From Hirudinaria manillensis (Eukaryota; Annelida; Clitellata; Hirudinida; Hirudinidae): a stretch of 64,000 bases of DNA. Below the pieces are notes generated by a model. It did no database searches, was not told where the DNA came from, and saw nothing but the letters and a program-made list of their open reading frames with translations. This document shows, one piece after another, positions 22,567 through 35,285 of this stretch. The stretch's first letter is position 1, and every line of letters begins with the position of its first letter. Both the position numbers and the translations under genes were made by a program. Location: assembly GCA_034509925.1 (NCBI GenBank), contig CM067528.1:5170001-5234000 (forward strand). The letters run 5' to 3'.

Positions 22567-24416
22567 TCAGTGCCTTCTATCCCTGCTCCTAGATCTCCTC
22601 TCACGACTCCTCCTCCTCCGTCTGTCCCTGTCGCTCCTCCGAGTGGGCGGAGACCTCGACCTGGACTTTCTCCTGCTCCTGCCATAAAGTTCCCTGCGGA
22701 GCTCCCTGGAGATGGGCTTGAGGTGCATGAAATTGCAGAATCCCCCTCTGGTGCATTCGCTACAAAACGATCCGTCGCGTTACCACGTTGCCCTTCGCAG
22801 CGTCGTCAATGTGTGTTACGGCTTACTTCACGTGTAGGACAGATGCAAATCTTGTGAATACGCGTACTAGAGCAATAACAAAGACATTCTGAACATGTCT
22901 TCAGCAATATTGAGCAAATGCTAATGCATTAATTAACCTATTAGTTTATCGAGCGTTTAACTTGTCCGTCATACCCGAGCTCGTACTGCCTGCAACATGC
23001 TTCCCTAAAATCAGTGACAGGAGACAATTCAGCATTTATGGGCCTCCCGTTGAACCACCTAGTATTCAGATCGGCCACAGCCTTCTCGGCTGCTTCTTCA
23101 CTCTCGAACTGCAAGAAATCATTGTAAAAATAAGAATAATTTCAATTTAATTTTGTAAACGAATTCAAATTTTGTAAATGTATTCAAATTTTGATTTTTC
23201 AGCTAACCTTAACATAGACATTTCCTAGCAAATGGTCACCAAGATTGTCACAGACATTCATTTCTTCAATCCTGCCATACTGTTAAGACATAAAGAAATG
23301 GGTTAGGATAGGGGTTTGGGTTAAATAATAATAATAATAAATTAATAACAAGGTAAGCACTAAAAAAACAAAACCTTTTCTTCCAACTCTGTAAATACTT
23401 CCTCAAAAAAGTTATCATATTCTTCTTGATTTTGAGCTTCTTCCATTCCACCTTAGATTTTAAAATACTGATGTTAATATAAACTATAAAGTCATTAAAA
23501 TATAAATGCAAGTGAACACAAAGCAAAGATTTTTGACAATAAATAATGCTTAACTGATTGAGGTATCTCCTGTAGTCTGGGCTGTATTCAAAGGATTTAA
23601 ATACAAACTCTGGAGTAGGACTGTTTGGCTGAATGTTGGCTTATTATGAAGCCTGGAGCATCTATCACCATGTCTACATGCTCCGATTTTAAAGAAAAAC
23701 GAACAATTGACTCTGAAATATGAAATGTATTCTTAAAGATTTTGATGAGTGTGTCCAAACAAACAACATTTAATCTAACATTTCACAACACTTCAAACAT
23801 AAAATAATTCAAGTAATGCTAAATGCTCTAATTTCTATCTGTGTTCATTTAGTCATTATAAAATGACTATGTGGTTCAAGAATAAGTAATGAATTAATTT
23901 TCAATAAACCTTGAACAACTGTCACATAAAAAGCATTGTGACTACCATTAGCAAAACAAATCATCATGACCAGGCATCGCCTATTTCTAACTATATAATG
24001 GCTAATCTAAAAGAATGTTTAAAAAGCCAAATAACGCTATGCATCCTCTTCAGAATTTGTCTCACATTACTAGCAATGACACATTTATTGTCATGAGAAG
24101 GAGAAATTGAAAGAATGCTAGGTACATCTTTTGCGAGTTAAATTAATTAATTTAAATTCAGTACCACATTATAGTCTGCAGCTTGCAACATACACTTTCC
24201 GAAATGGGAGTGAAACTCGCATGCGTCTAATGCCAATGCATCACACAAATGGAGTAGGATAATAAGTGATTGAAAGTGAATCGATTGCCGCAGATCGACA
24301 TTAATTGCGGTATTCTCTTTAATTACTTTATTTTTAATGGTGTCCTTTATTAATAAATCAAAGACAACGTACTTATCCTTCTCAGTTCCAAAAATGGAAG
24401 CCAAATACTCCGCCAT
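22567..24416 (-). CDS. U2AF1: U2 snRNP auxiliary factor small subunit (U2AF35)
   Basis: Recognises the AG at 3' splice sites as a dimer with U2AF65. Six exons: 24416-24373, 23712-23555, 23451-23375, 23279-23208, 23108-22975, 22759-22567, giving about 225 aa. Starts [15 protein letters not shown]. The first CCCH zinc finger is [20 protein letters not shown]. The central U2AF-homology RRM runs from [12 protein letters not shown] through [17 protein letters not shown] to [20 protein letters not shown]. The second zinc finger is [20 protein letters not shown], and the end is an RS domain (RSRSRDRRH, then TGA). The start is the internal ATG at 24416, which matches the family; a GTG-led extension upstream is not needed. 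The RS tail is shorter than in human, without the glycine run. An AATAAA signal follows at about 22440 on this strand. Confidence 0.96.
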
Positions 24417-24777
24417 AACCACACTTCTTAAAATCTACCCCTCGAACGTTGATGTACAACAAAGAATAACCCAGAAAATCACATCGTTGATATAACAAGC
24501 CAAACTTTAAAAAATACAGAATAACTTTTATTATTTAATTATAAATATTAAATTTGTAACTAATAACAATTGAAACTTCTAATTAATTAATTTTTATTTT
24601 CAAATAATATTTTAATTCTAGATTATTAATATTTTAAAATAATATTAAATTAAGCAAAATTGGTTAAAACATACAAATTAATTTAAATCTCCCTGACTTT
24701 TTATCGCTCAAAGCAGTGCCAATTTGTAAATAGATAAGGAGAGGGTTGATTAGATTAGCGCCAGATATTCTGATAAA
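24417..24777. promoter_or_regulatory. Likely divergent promoter between U2AF1 and the RPB5-like gene
   Basis: The two start codons face away from each other and are 361 bp apart. Both genes are housekeeping in type, so a shared bidirectional promoter is likely. No TATA box or named motif is claimed. Confidence 0.55.
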
Positions 24778-26053
24778 ATGCCCAAGAAGTCTGAAGGCGA
24801 TGTAAATTTAAAATCAGAAATGATTCCATTGACTAAGTCGGAATTAAAACAATTGCTGAAGCTACGCAAAGCGGTCTTTCAGGTATGGCAGAATAATAAT
24901 ATTAATAATGCGATTTTAGAAATAAACGTCATTACTTATAATATATTTGATCTTTAAAATTGGTTAAATCTGAGGATTGTTTTGTTTTTAGATGTGTCAT
25001 GATAGGGGCTATAAAGTATCAGATTTTGAATTAAATGAAGATTTAGAAGAGTTTTCAGAGTACTTTCAAGACAGGTAAAATTTAAAATCTCTGATTTTTA
25101 TTGCTTGTAATAAAAGATTTTTGATTTGCAGAACACTTCCAGATGATGAATTGAATATATTGTTGAGTCATGTATGGAATGGTGCAGGTATCTAACATTC
25201 GGTGATATTTTGTTTTGTATAACAATTATCATGGTCCGAACACTGAAGAGCAAATATAACCTGCATTTTCTATAACACCACAGATAAGATATATGCAATC
25301 TTTTGTGGAAAGACAGGAGTAAATCCAGGAGATGTCCAAGAATATGTCAATATGTTATCAGAAATGTCTGTTTCCAAAGCGATAATCGTGGTTCCAAACC
25401 TTGGCAGTATTGCCGTGCGTGCTCAACATGTGAGTGCAGAGTGTTTTTTAATAATGCAAGCATCACTATCATCATGATGATCATGTTATTCATGCATTTA
25501 ATCGCTTTTGAAGGCATTGCAAGCATGTGCGCCATCCTATGTTTTTGAAGTTTTTACTGAAGGGGAACTGCTTCTTAATCCTATGAAACATGTGGTTAGG
25601 AAATGGCTACTTAACAAATATAATAATTTCAATAATTACTTATTTAGAAATTAATTTTAAGATGTTTCACATTTATTAATATCATCACTTCAACTCTTTT
25701 AATATTAGCTTAGCCCAAAATATACTCCACTGAATAGAGAGGAAACCCAACAGATTCTTCTAAATGAGTTGGTGAACTACTTAATTAGAAAAACATATTT
25801 TGTTTGCCCTAATTTCTTGCATTTACCTTTATTTCTCTATTAGGAAAGTTAGTATTTCCCAACTCCCAAGGATCAGACTGACAGATCCAGTTGCACACTA
25901 TTTTGGCTTGAGAAGAGGAGATGTAAGAATCATTGCCTTGATGATTTGATTCAGACACAGCAATAAAAATTAAAAATACAATTTTAGGTCATAAGGTTAG
26001 AAGAAAAAAATGAAAATGGAGCTTTCAACACGTCACATAAAGTTGTTTTCTGA
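24778..26053 (+). CDS. POLR2E: RPB5/RPABC1-type RNA polymerase subunit, diverged, 8 exons
   Basis: RPB5 is shared by RNA polymerases I, II and III; its N-terminal jaw contacts downstream DNA and its C-terminal domain is the archaeal RpoH fold. Exons: 24778-24882, 24992-25074, 25132-25187, 25284-25429, 25514-25594, 25709-25767, 25844-25922, 25988-26053. Total 224 aa against about 210 in human. Family marks: LLKLRKAVFQMCHDRGY, then SKAIIVVPNL, then APSYVFEVFTEGELLLNP and the strong C-terminal block QLPRLRLTDPVAHYFGLRRG. The central jaw is poorly conserved, and the last residues (NTSHKVVF) replace the usual ITYRLV-type ending. All junctions are phase-consistent with GT-AG. It could be the only RPB5 of this animal or a lineage paralogue. 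Confidence 0.82.
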
Positions 26054-28601
26054 GTCATCTTTGGAGTTGATTGTTTTTAATTTGAAACTGCTGCTCAGTT
26101 GTGCGTCTCAATAAATGAACACTTGAAAGTCTGATTTAAAATGGTGAACGAGGTTATCAGATTATGTCTAGTCCAGGGGGGGAGGTATGGGCAGCATGGC
26201 TCGTCAGAGTGATGTTTCGGATTTGCGGCATGACGACGTGCTGCTGTAAATGTCATCGAGTTGGATGATGCCATTTTGATTGGCTGGCATGCGTTTGATG
26301 GATGATATCATCTCTTCCACTTACGTCGGAGTTGCCATGTTCGGGCCGCTAATTTTAGATTTCATCGCAGCCGAACTGTAATCTAGATTGCCGTGAGTCA
26401 AGTCAGTACTGCTGGTATTATTTAGGAGCTCGCTGTCATATTACGATGTCACGGTTTGGGTTGTTTCATCGATCATTTGTTCCGATTCACAGGTGCCAGG
26501 AACTGCATGCTTATTAAGAGAATATTGATGATACGGCACTACAACAACTCGTACAACTGAAACAACTCACTTGAATCTAAATTGAATCAAATTTCGAGTG
26601 TCTCCTGGCGCTACGCTGCACTCCAATTCACTTTCACAGAGTCAGGAAGATTTGTCCTCAAATCGTCTCACGCCTGGTAGCAATTTGAGTCTTTTTGTTA
26701 TTCATACGGTCTTTAAATAAGAACTTTTATTAGGCACATATATCGGGTGAGAAAGAATGTGTCGTTTCAAAAGAAATAAACTTCAGACTGAAAAAGCAGT
26801 CAAATAGTTTTCATGAGTCGACTTGCTCGCGAATTACTCCTTATCAGAGCCATTGATAGTCTATTTGAGGTAAATCAAATTTAAGCTTAAAATTTTTCTC
26901 GGAATCTTGAGGAAGTGAAACTAATTATGATTATAGTTATTTAACTCACTTGAATCTAAATTGGAATGAATTTCGAGTGGTATTGCGCTGTATTATAATC
27001 ACATAATTACAGTTATTGTATATGTGATGATTATATGATTATAATTACTAATAATATACAAGTGAAAAGGTCCATAACCATGATATTTGAGCACTGGATA
27101 TCTTCATCAAGGTACACTCCCTATAATACTTTCTCGGACGAATTGGGATGATCCCAAAATGACATCATAGTAAGTTATGCCCAAAACTAAGCTGAATCAA
27201 TATATTCAAAAAATGTTTGGGTTGTTTCATTTATATATATTATAATTAATCAAAATTATGATCATAACTATTGCCTTAATTATATATAGTATAATAAAAT
27301 AATATATATATATGTATATATTACATACGGTCTATATAATATTATACGTATAATAATAGCATATACATGCCGACTATTACAACTTTGAGTTAATACTGGT
27401 TAATAGTCAAGGACCAATGAAGAGACTATCTGCAGCCGATTTATAGATCCCACTTATTTTAAGAGAAAGGAATTTTGTTGTCGTGTATTATTATAAATAG
27501 AATTCAAAAATTAAATTTATTTATTAAAAGCAATAATAATAATAATAATATGTTTAAAATAATAATAAAGAGCGGACCACATGAAAATCACAGGAAACGT
27601 GTGACTGCTCAAAATTCTGCAGAGTTGAAGTTTCTTGAGGTTTGCTGTTGAACCTGTAAAGTCCTGAGCAAAAGATGTTCTGCTCACGTTCTCTACATCT
27701 CCAAGTACTGATAACAAGCACTTCTGATAAAAGTTGTCAGTCATTGTTGTTGTTGTTGTGAGGTTCGACAACGGCTCGTGCAAATCCCTCTGAAATGATA
27801 ACAACGACAATAATAATCGTTATAATAATAGTTTCGTAATAATTAATCAAAGACTCGTAGAAATATGTTATGATCGCTCATATAGAAGAGACTTTCCACT
27901 AAAAAGTTTCACAACAGCAGTCGAGAATGTTATTCTAATCTAATTATTGAATCGGATTAAAAATGCAGACAAATTGTCCCAAACAATCCGCTACGACACT
28001 ACGAGGAGCTGAAAAAATGTCAAAAGAAGCTCATGAATTGATGTCTCTGACGTGATTTACAGTTGTTATTGTTGTTATTTCCATTGTCGTCGCAGTGTCA
28101 CTGGTGTTGTTGAGAGGTTCGGTTCGAGAGGCGAACAATTAGAATCGTAAAACTCAAGAAAATGAAGAAGGGAGACCCAATTAACCGAAGATCGTTTTTC
28201 ACCGAGATAGGGACTTCCTTCGATAATCGATGCGGCAATATCGTCCTAATCCATAAGCCCAACAAAAAACACAAAGTCCTAACCGAGACACGCCGTTAAC
28301 AAGCTATTGGGAGCTTCGAGCGAGCGTATTCATTGAAGAGTTTGAACTCTCCCATACGAGTGCATTAAGTATGCATTAAGCAATAGTCCAAGACAGGCAG
28401 ATTGTTATTGTACGAAAGCTTTTGATGGCTTATCATCGACCCACTAAACGCTGTTCAAGCGATGATTACTTTCAGAACGTCCAAGTTACGTGCAACTGAA
28501 ATATAAAAGGAGGCTCCAAGTTTTTCCCCCACGAGATTCGTTGGAAGATTTCAAAAATATTGATTTTATCGAGGACAATATATTCCGATGAAAATCTCGC
28601 G
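26054..28601. other. Long spacer, no supported gene
   Basis: Contains two copies of a diverged repeat (ACTCACTTGAATCTAAATT at about 26568 and 26943, each followed by a TTTCGAGTG block) and AT-rich TATATA tracts (27225-27360). A minus-strand ORF after a CATTTCAG acceptor at 27795-27520 (LHEPLSNLTTTTTMTDNFYQ, ending in a hydrophobic stretch) might be a terminal exon of a GPI-type or membrane protein, but no partner exon was found. Confidence 0.35.
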
Positions 28602-31600
28602 ATGAAAGTCTTCAGCGATTTGAATTTTTGTTTCTTCGTCGTTTTCTTCCCGACGTTCGTCGATTTGCGGAAACTCAGATCAGGTATTTTAAGGCCTTCT
28701 CTCTTTACCTTTTATTTGAATTGGTCGGAATTATGTTTACATTTTTACTTCACATGTGTTTGTATAAAATCGACTGAAGGGATAAATAATTCGACAACCT
28801 TATAACGACTTACTGATGACATTTAATATATTCTAATCAATTATTTCCGGGAGTGCTTCTACTTTGCATTTTTTCCCGACATTCTGGATAGGATGTCTGA
28901 AAACATATTTGATGAAAACGTTTTACACGTAACACTGATTTCTCAGATTGACTCTGAAGTTTCATTCATAACAATAACCTTTGTGTATTATTTGTTTTAT
29001 AGAGCAACGACTTTAAATTTTCAATATCGTGTTTGCAAACACAAATGCTTCATTGTATTTGGTTTCGGATCGACCAAAGTTTCATAAAGAAGAATTCACA
29101 TGTTTGTTTTTCAAAGGCAACAAAAGAGGTGACGAGGTGACAAAAAAATTGACTTTAAATGAGCTGGCCTCCGTAGAAGGTGAGAAAACAAACGATCGAG
29201 TTCATTCCCGGAGAATGAAAGACCATTTTTCCGCGGTGAACTTTGACCCTTGGAAGATGTTCTTACAGCACGGGGTTGAAAGAACAGATCAGTCTTGTAA
29301 AGATTCTTGAAACCTTTGTGTTCCTCCGAGAGATGGACAACCGTTACCGGGCATGCACTCCAGAAAGCCTCGCGTGATTAACGCACATCCTGCGGTCCTC
29401 TTTTATCTATTTTCCACTTGTCCATTTGTTGGAAAATTTTTTTCGTCTACGTGCGAGGGCTGGAAATGTACGTTGAGGGTGCAAGAGCTCGGATGGAGTG
29501 GTAATTTATTTCGGCCCTATGTCTTGCAGCACAAAAGAAATTGCGACCAGATTTATGAGCTCGACAGTACTCCATGTCGGCTTTCACTCCTAGGCTGAAT
29601 GTGACACTCCATCTTTCCTCTCACGTGACATCATCACTTTCTGAGGATCCGATTGGTTAGGAGTCGCTAGTTCCGGGCGCCAATTACTGAATTAATTGGC
29701 GCGATGTTTCCTAGGTGGGTGTGGGAGGGCCACACGTGTCACCCGGACCGGTTCAGAAGTGGTCATTAACTCGTTAAGCCATGCATGTCCACCACGATAA
29801 ATAAAATCTTTCGGTGACATCTAGAGACGCCTGGAAAGAATCCAGGTCGACCGGAATGCTACGCTTTGCAGGCAGGAATGTTGTGAACATTTGGATGCGA
29901 TGATGATGCCAATTATTCTCTCCTCAATCGTTTCCATTCTGACATCTTTTCGGCCGGCTTGGGCCATCCATCGATGATGATTTATGATTTCCTATCGTCA
30001 CTGGCCTCTGCCTTATCTCGTCTTCCAGAACTTTTGGAATTATTTCATGAAATTCAGCCACGTCAGAGTCTAATTATTGGCTATTGAGAATAAATGCGAG
30101 ATAAGATGTTGAGCGATGAGGTCCTTCCTTCATTTACCATCCATCCGTCTTTTCAGAAAGTTCTCGTCTGCTCGCCATCTTCCGTCGGCGAATGATTACT
30201 ACAATAAGACAAAAATTGGCTTCCAATGGCTGTAGTAATTAGCAGTGTCGGAGTCTTTACGAATTCTCTCACGAAAACCTTCTGTGGTCCCACGAGCTCC
30301 TTCAATAGAAGCGATACGCTTGAGGGCATAGCAGACATTTTTTTCTGGTTCTTTGGGTTTTTGGTCTGAATGGGAGGAGACGATGTGCTGGATTGCTCGA
30401 TGATGTCCTTAGCAAACAATGATCTCCACTTCCTTCCTTCGATTCATTATAGGCCGATCCTAAATGTCAATGAAATGCTTCTTTTGACTAGCGATGATCA
30501 TGTTAAGTGTTGAGATTCTATCGCTAAATTTTATCAATTGACAACCTCAGAAGTTGATGTTGGCGAATTGTATGAACTCGAACGGATCTTCGGTGGTTCA
30601 AGGTCGTGTACGAGGTTGTAGCCAGAAGTAATCGCTTTGACGACTTCCATAGTGGATGGATCGCGTGTCTGTAATTTGTGCTGAATGAACGAATTTTCAA
30701 TGGTCGTCGTCGCACGATCGGTCTTTTCAACAAATTGCTTCATAATTTGTTGTCATTTGTCGGCATAATTTATTACGTCTTATATTATTGACAGCGCAGT
30801 TATTATAATTCATGCAAAACTTCAACTAGACTGTACATGTATTTGCATGTATTTGAACTCTTAAAATCTGCACTCACGGGGGGAGAGTAGGTGATCTGTA
30901 CTTCCACACGTTCACAAATTTGCATTCAAACGCGACACTCGTCTCTTCAATCGTGTCTTTCAGTGGACAACCAGGACATGAGTCAACTGGGAAACTCGGT
31001 CGAGTACATTTGGTCAGTCACCACGGTAGCACTCGGCGACACGGCCGTTCTACACTGCAGCTTCGACGCCATTTTTCAACAACTTAGAAATGGAAACGTA
31101 AGAATATTGCTAATTATTAGTGTAATAAATTATTATTTTTTTTTGTTAAATCTATTTCAATGTTCGAAAATTCAGCCAAGAGTAAAGCATTACTTTGAAA
31201 TGTTGTTCACTTAACTCAAGAAATCTCTTCATTTGAGCAATCGTTCATCTGCAGCGTTGTAAAGGTCTTAAGGAGATTTCGGTTAAGAATTAAGTAGCTC
31301 TTCACCGATATATATTGATTATATATCTTTGTTATTTTTCACATATTCGGAAACTACGTATCTAGGTAACACGCCATAAGACAAACCTCAGCATTATCAT
31401 CGAAATTTCTTATCACCTTTATCAACGTAGACGTTTCCATTCCCACTATTGTCATCCTTATCGCCTGATCAAAGTCCTTGAAGAAGCCACAGAAAAGTGG
31501 CCGAGTTTTCCATAAGGTCAAGACACGCCTGACTGGCCAAGATCTTATTTCAACACCTGGCATCAATTGAGAGGGGGCGGCCCGGGAGTTAGCAAATATT

Positions 31601-34600
31601 TGGGAGGATTCTTGTTATTGCTCGAGTGGCAAATGGTTTCAACGTGTGGAACTTCGTGATTTATGTTGCCGCAAGTTATTCATCCACTATTTAAACCCAG
31701 ACTTCTTCGTACGAGAGTGCTTGTATAGATTCACAGACATTAGCAAGCCTAATTATGTATGTGGCAGGTGAGCTCAAGGAAACGTCAAAGTCGACCTCCA
31801 AATTATAAAACTCCTATCGTTCACTCACTCACTCACTCACTCACTCACTCACTCACTCACTCACTCACTCACTCACTCACTCACTCACTCACTCACTCAC
31901 TCACTCACTCACTCACTCACTCACTCACTCACTCACTCACTCACTCACTCACTCACTCTCTCACTCATCACTCACTCACTCACTCACTCACTCACTCACT
32001 CACTCACTCACTCACTCACTCACTCACTCACTCACTCACTCACTCACTCACTCACTCACTCACTCACTCACTCACTCACTCACTCACTCACTCACTCACT
32101 CACTCACTCACTCACTCACTCACTCACTCACTCACTCACTCACTCACTCACTCACTCACTCACTCACTCACTCACTCACTCACTCACTCACTCACTCACT
32201 CACTCACTCACTCACTCACTCACTCACTCACTCACTCACTCACTCACTCACTCACTCACTCACTCACTCACTCACTCACTCACTCACTCACTCACTCACT
32301 CACTCACTCACTCACTCACTCACTCACTCACTCACTCACTCACTCACTCACTCACTCACTCACTCACTCACTCACTCACTCACTCACTCACTCACTCACT
32401 CACTCACTCACTCACTCACTCACTCACTCACTCACTCACTCACTCACTCACTCACTCACTCACTCACTCACTCACTCACTCACTCACTCACTCACTCACT
32501 CACTCACTCACTCACCCATGGCTGATTGTTAATCGAAATTTTGACGCAGATTGAATGGTTTAAAGAGCAGACGACACAGCAGTTGAAAAATAAAAAGGAG
32601 GGAAAAGTAAAGCGCCACAACTCCCTCAGCACAAATTTAATATCACAAGAACAACCAAAGCATTCCTTCGTCGAAGCTGGAGAGTGGGAGTTGACAGGAG
32701 CAACACCACTTGCCTCAGGAAAGAAGGTCATGGTAGGAGATGGAAGGTTCAGGGTTTACAGGCCCCATAACAGCGCCCTGTCCGTGCTGATTATCAGAAG
32801 GACGAAAAAGAAAGATGCCGGCATTTACAGATGCAACCTGGCAGGGTCAACGACTAGACATCGATACATGATCCTCAACGTCACTGGTTTGTGAATTTAA
32901 AATTAACTTTCCACTCATAATAACTGAGAAGGTGGCGTGTAGGCTTCTCCGCAACATTATTGCTGCGTGGATATCTTTATGTTAATCGCACTAAAAACTT
33001 GTTTTATAAAATGATGACATTGGGCTAGGAATGATTAAATAGTCGCGGAACATTAACTACATAAATCTTTATAATTCTTAAAATATTCCAATTTCTTAAA
33101 ATCGTCGGATTAAAAAAATAGCTGAAATGCGGCGAAAAGAAGTGGCAAAAAAACCTTCGGTTTTTAAGGAAGAAATTTGATCGATGAAGGAAGCATCTTG
33201 GTGACACCTCTCTGCAATTCCTGGACATTAAAAGCTCCATTCATCACTGTTTGCATCCGACTCCTCGTCAAAAACTCATTCCTGAAACTTTCTAACAAAA
33301 TTAAGCCTCTCTTTTAAAATTAATTTTCCATCAGAATCCAAGATTGAAGCTCAAACAAGTCCGGCAACGTTGCGGGCAAAGATAGGGAGCGACGTCACAT
33401 TGTGGTGCAATGCAACTGGATATCCAAAGCCCGTCGTCTACTGGACGAGAGAAGATCGGAACAGGAAGTTACCAGACGGAAGTCATCAGTTTTGGGTGCG
33501 TTTTGTTTTCGACTGGTAAAATGAATAATTTCGTAGCCATTACGTTTGAATGTTAACTTCAGGGAAATGGCTTGCAAGTGAAAAGTGCTTCGGAACAGGA
33601 CAGTGGAGTTTACGCCTGTTTCCTCGATAACTTCGTTCAACCGATCGTCTCTTACAAGTTCTCGCTGATGGTCGAAGGTACAGAAAATGTTGATGGCGAT
33701 TAAATTATTGTGCATTTGCTTCAATCTCAAAAGTAACCATGGTTGTGTTTTATTTAATATATAATATTATTTTAAATTAATCCGTCCACTCCAGATAACC
33801 CATGGAATTTGGATGGCTTTAAAATGAGATTCGACAGCAAGCAATGGCATCCGCTCGAGAGCCCCGAACCAAAACCAGTTAAATCCAAGTCCTTTCTGCT
33901 GATGTGCGAAACCAAAGGAACCTATAAGCCACTACCCGTCATCAGATGGTATAAGGATGGCAAGGCGCTCAGAAACAGCAAATTCTTCTACATTATCGTT
34001 AGTTGCACCCGAAGACAAATTTTTTTCCAAGAACTCAGCAAGTGCTTCGTGGTCACGCGATTAAACATTCCAGAGCTTCTAATCAGAACGTGCTTGTCAC
34101 TAGACGAATAGTTTGCTTTTAAACTTAAGTTTGCTTTTAAACCAAGGAGGATTCGCCTGAGACGAGAAGTACACACACTTCATCGACACTGGTCATCATG
34201 AACTTTCTACAGAGGTTCAGTGGCAACTACACCTGCGTGGCTTCAAACGTGTTCCGCATGAAGAAGCTGACATTCTCCGTGAAAGGTTTAAAGATGATTC
34301 GTTGCTTTGCTTTTGTGCTAGTATTCGATTCTATGGTGACACTCTGAATGTAAACATTGAAGCCATTTTAAGCTGACTCTAGACACGTTTATGAAGGTTC
34401 GCATTATGCCGAAGAGGAATTCAGCTCAGAATCAAATGATGTTAACGAAACACACTAGTTAGACGTAAACTTTGCATTTTGCTTACCTATCATTGCTTCC
34501 GTCGTAGAATTGCACTAGATCAGGGGTGGACAATTACTTTCTTTGGTGGGCCGCATTGTCACGATGGGCATAGCTACTGATCACGGATGCTTACGAAGGC

Positions 34601-35285
34601 AGTATATTGACAAGATAATAAACTTGATAAAAAAATAAAAGGATATGTTAGTTACTTTGAAAAATACGATATATAAGGTGAAAAAGGGTATCACTAACAT
34701 AAAAGTGTAACACAGGAAAAAGGTTTTATTTTAATAACAAATAGCCATTAAAATCATAACTCATGCTAAACAAGGGGGAAGGATTCAAGATAGTGGAGGG
34801 CCGTAATTTGCCCACCCCTGCGCTAGATGGTTAGATGATCTCGGATCTCCTCTGTTTCATTCAATCTATCCTCTCGCTTTCACTGCATTGCGCTTCCGTT
34901 TCAAACTCGAAAATAACCTTGATTTTTCTTGCCTAACATGAAAAACGCCCTTTTGTTTATTTTTATTTTTGTATCTAGCTTTCGCCGAACATTTCTCAGC
35001 TGCAAGAACTGCATTTCTTTTGTAGATGCCCTCAATCCGGAAGATATAGGTGTTCTAGAAGTTCAGAGGTCAACTAACGAGAGTATCGAAGGAACCTTCC
35101 ATCTTGATTCTGCGAAGTTTATTGGGAACAGGTTCGGAAATTCGAAAACGACATTTGAAAAGAAAAAATTACCTGGAACAACAATTCTTCCGAATGTTTT
35201 TGACGATTTAAAAACTTTGGATGAATCAGCCGATGATGAGGAACTTTCAGAAGGGAGCGGCACCAGACCAGAAAAGGGTCCATGA
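28602..35285 (+). CDS. Secreted or GPI-anchored protein with three Ig domains (lachesin/IgLON-like)
   Basis: Probably a cell-surface adhesion molecule. Exons: 28602-28683 (signal peptide, MKVFSDLNFCFFVVFFPTF), 30964-31097, 32550-32886, 33335-33495, 33563-33677, 33795-33997, 34147-34285, 35026-35285. Ig1 runs from VALGDTAVLHCSF to DAGIYRCNLAG and is split by an 1.45-kb intron. Ig2 runs from SDVTLWCNATGYPKPVVYW to DSGVYACFLDN. Ig3 runs from FLLMCETKG and VIRWYKDGKALRN to SGNYTCVASN. With exon 8 the product is 476 aa and ends in an acidic hydrophilic tail (TRPEKGP, TGA at 35283-35285). If the exon-7 donor is not used, the frame reads on to a TGA at 34345-34347 and ends in a short hydrophobic stretch (MIRCFAFVLVFDSMVTL). 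The wide Ig1 loop has a basic insert (KNKKEGKVKRH). The family name is by general likeness. Confidence 0.8.
31821..32515 (+). repeat. (CTCA)n microsatellite, about 690 bp
   Basis: Nearly perfect tetranucleotide array with a few interruptions near 31956-31971. It lies in the intron inside the Ig1 domain and ends 35 bp before exon 3. Because 4 and 3 share no factor, it gives a long spurious frame (SLTH repeated). Confidence 0.97.
34521..34820. mobile_element. hAT-type MITE (300 bp)
   Basis: The ends are imperfect inverted repeats: CAGGGGTGGACAATTACTTT at the left, and the complement of the right end reads CAGGGGTGGGCAAATTACGG. Both continue toward GGGCCG/GGCCC. The 8-bp flanks CACTAGAT and CGCTAGAT are a target duplication with one mismatch. 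CAGGGGTG ends and 8-bp duplications are hAT hallmarks. No ORF inside. It sits in the Ig gene between exon 7 and exon 8. Confidence 0.88.

Noticed and set aside
28893-29598. Several plus-strand ORFs in intron 1 of the Ig gene
   Set aside because: No motifs, no phase-compatible splice sites joining them to the signal-peptide exon or to Ig1.
30153-30745. Minus-strand ORFs in intron 1 of the Ig gene (EKTDRATTTIENSFIQ and KELVGPQKVFVREFVK)
   Set aside because: Look slightly protein-like, but I found no splice linkage between them and no family resemblance.
31759-32532. 257-codon frame of repeated SLTH
   Set aside because: Pure translation of the (CTCA)n microsatellite; it lies in an intron.
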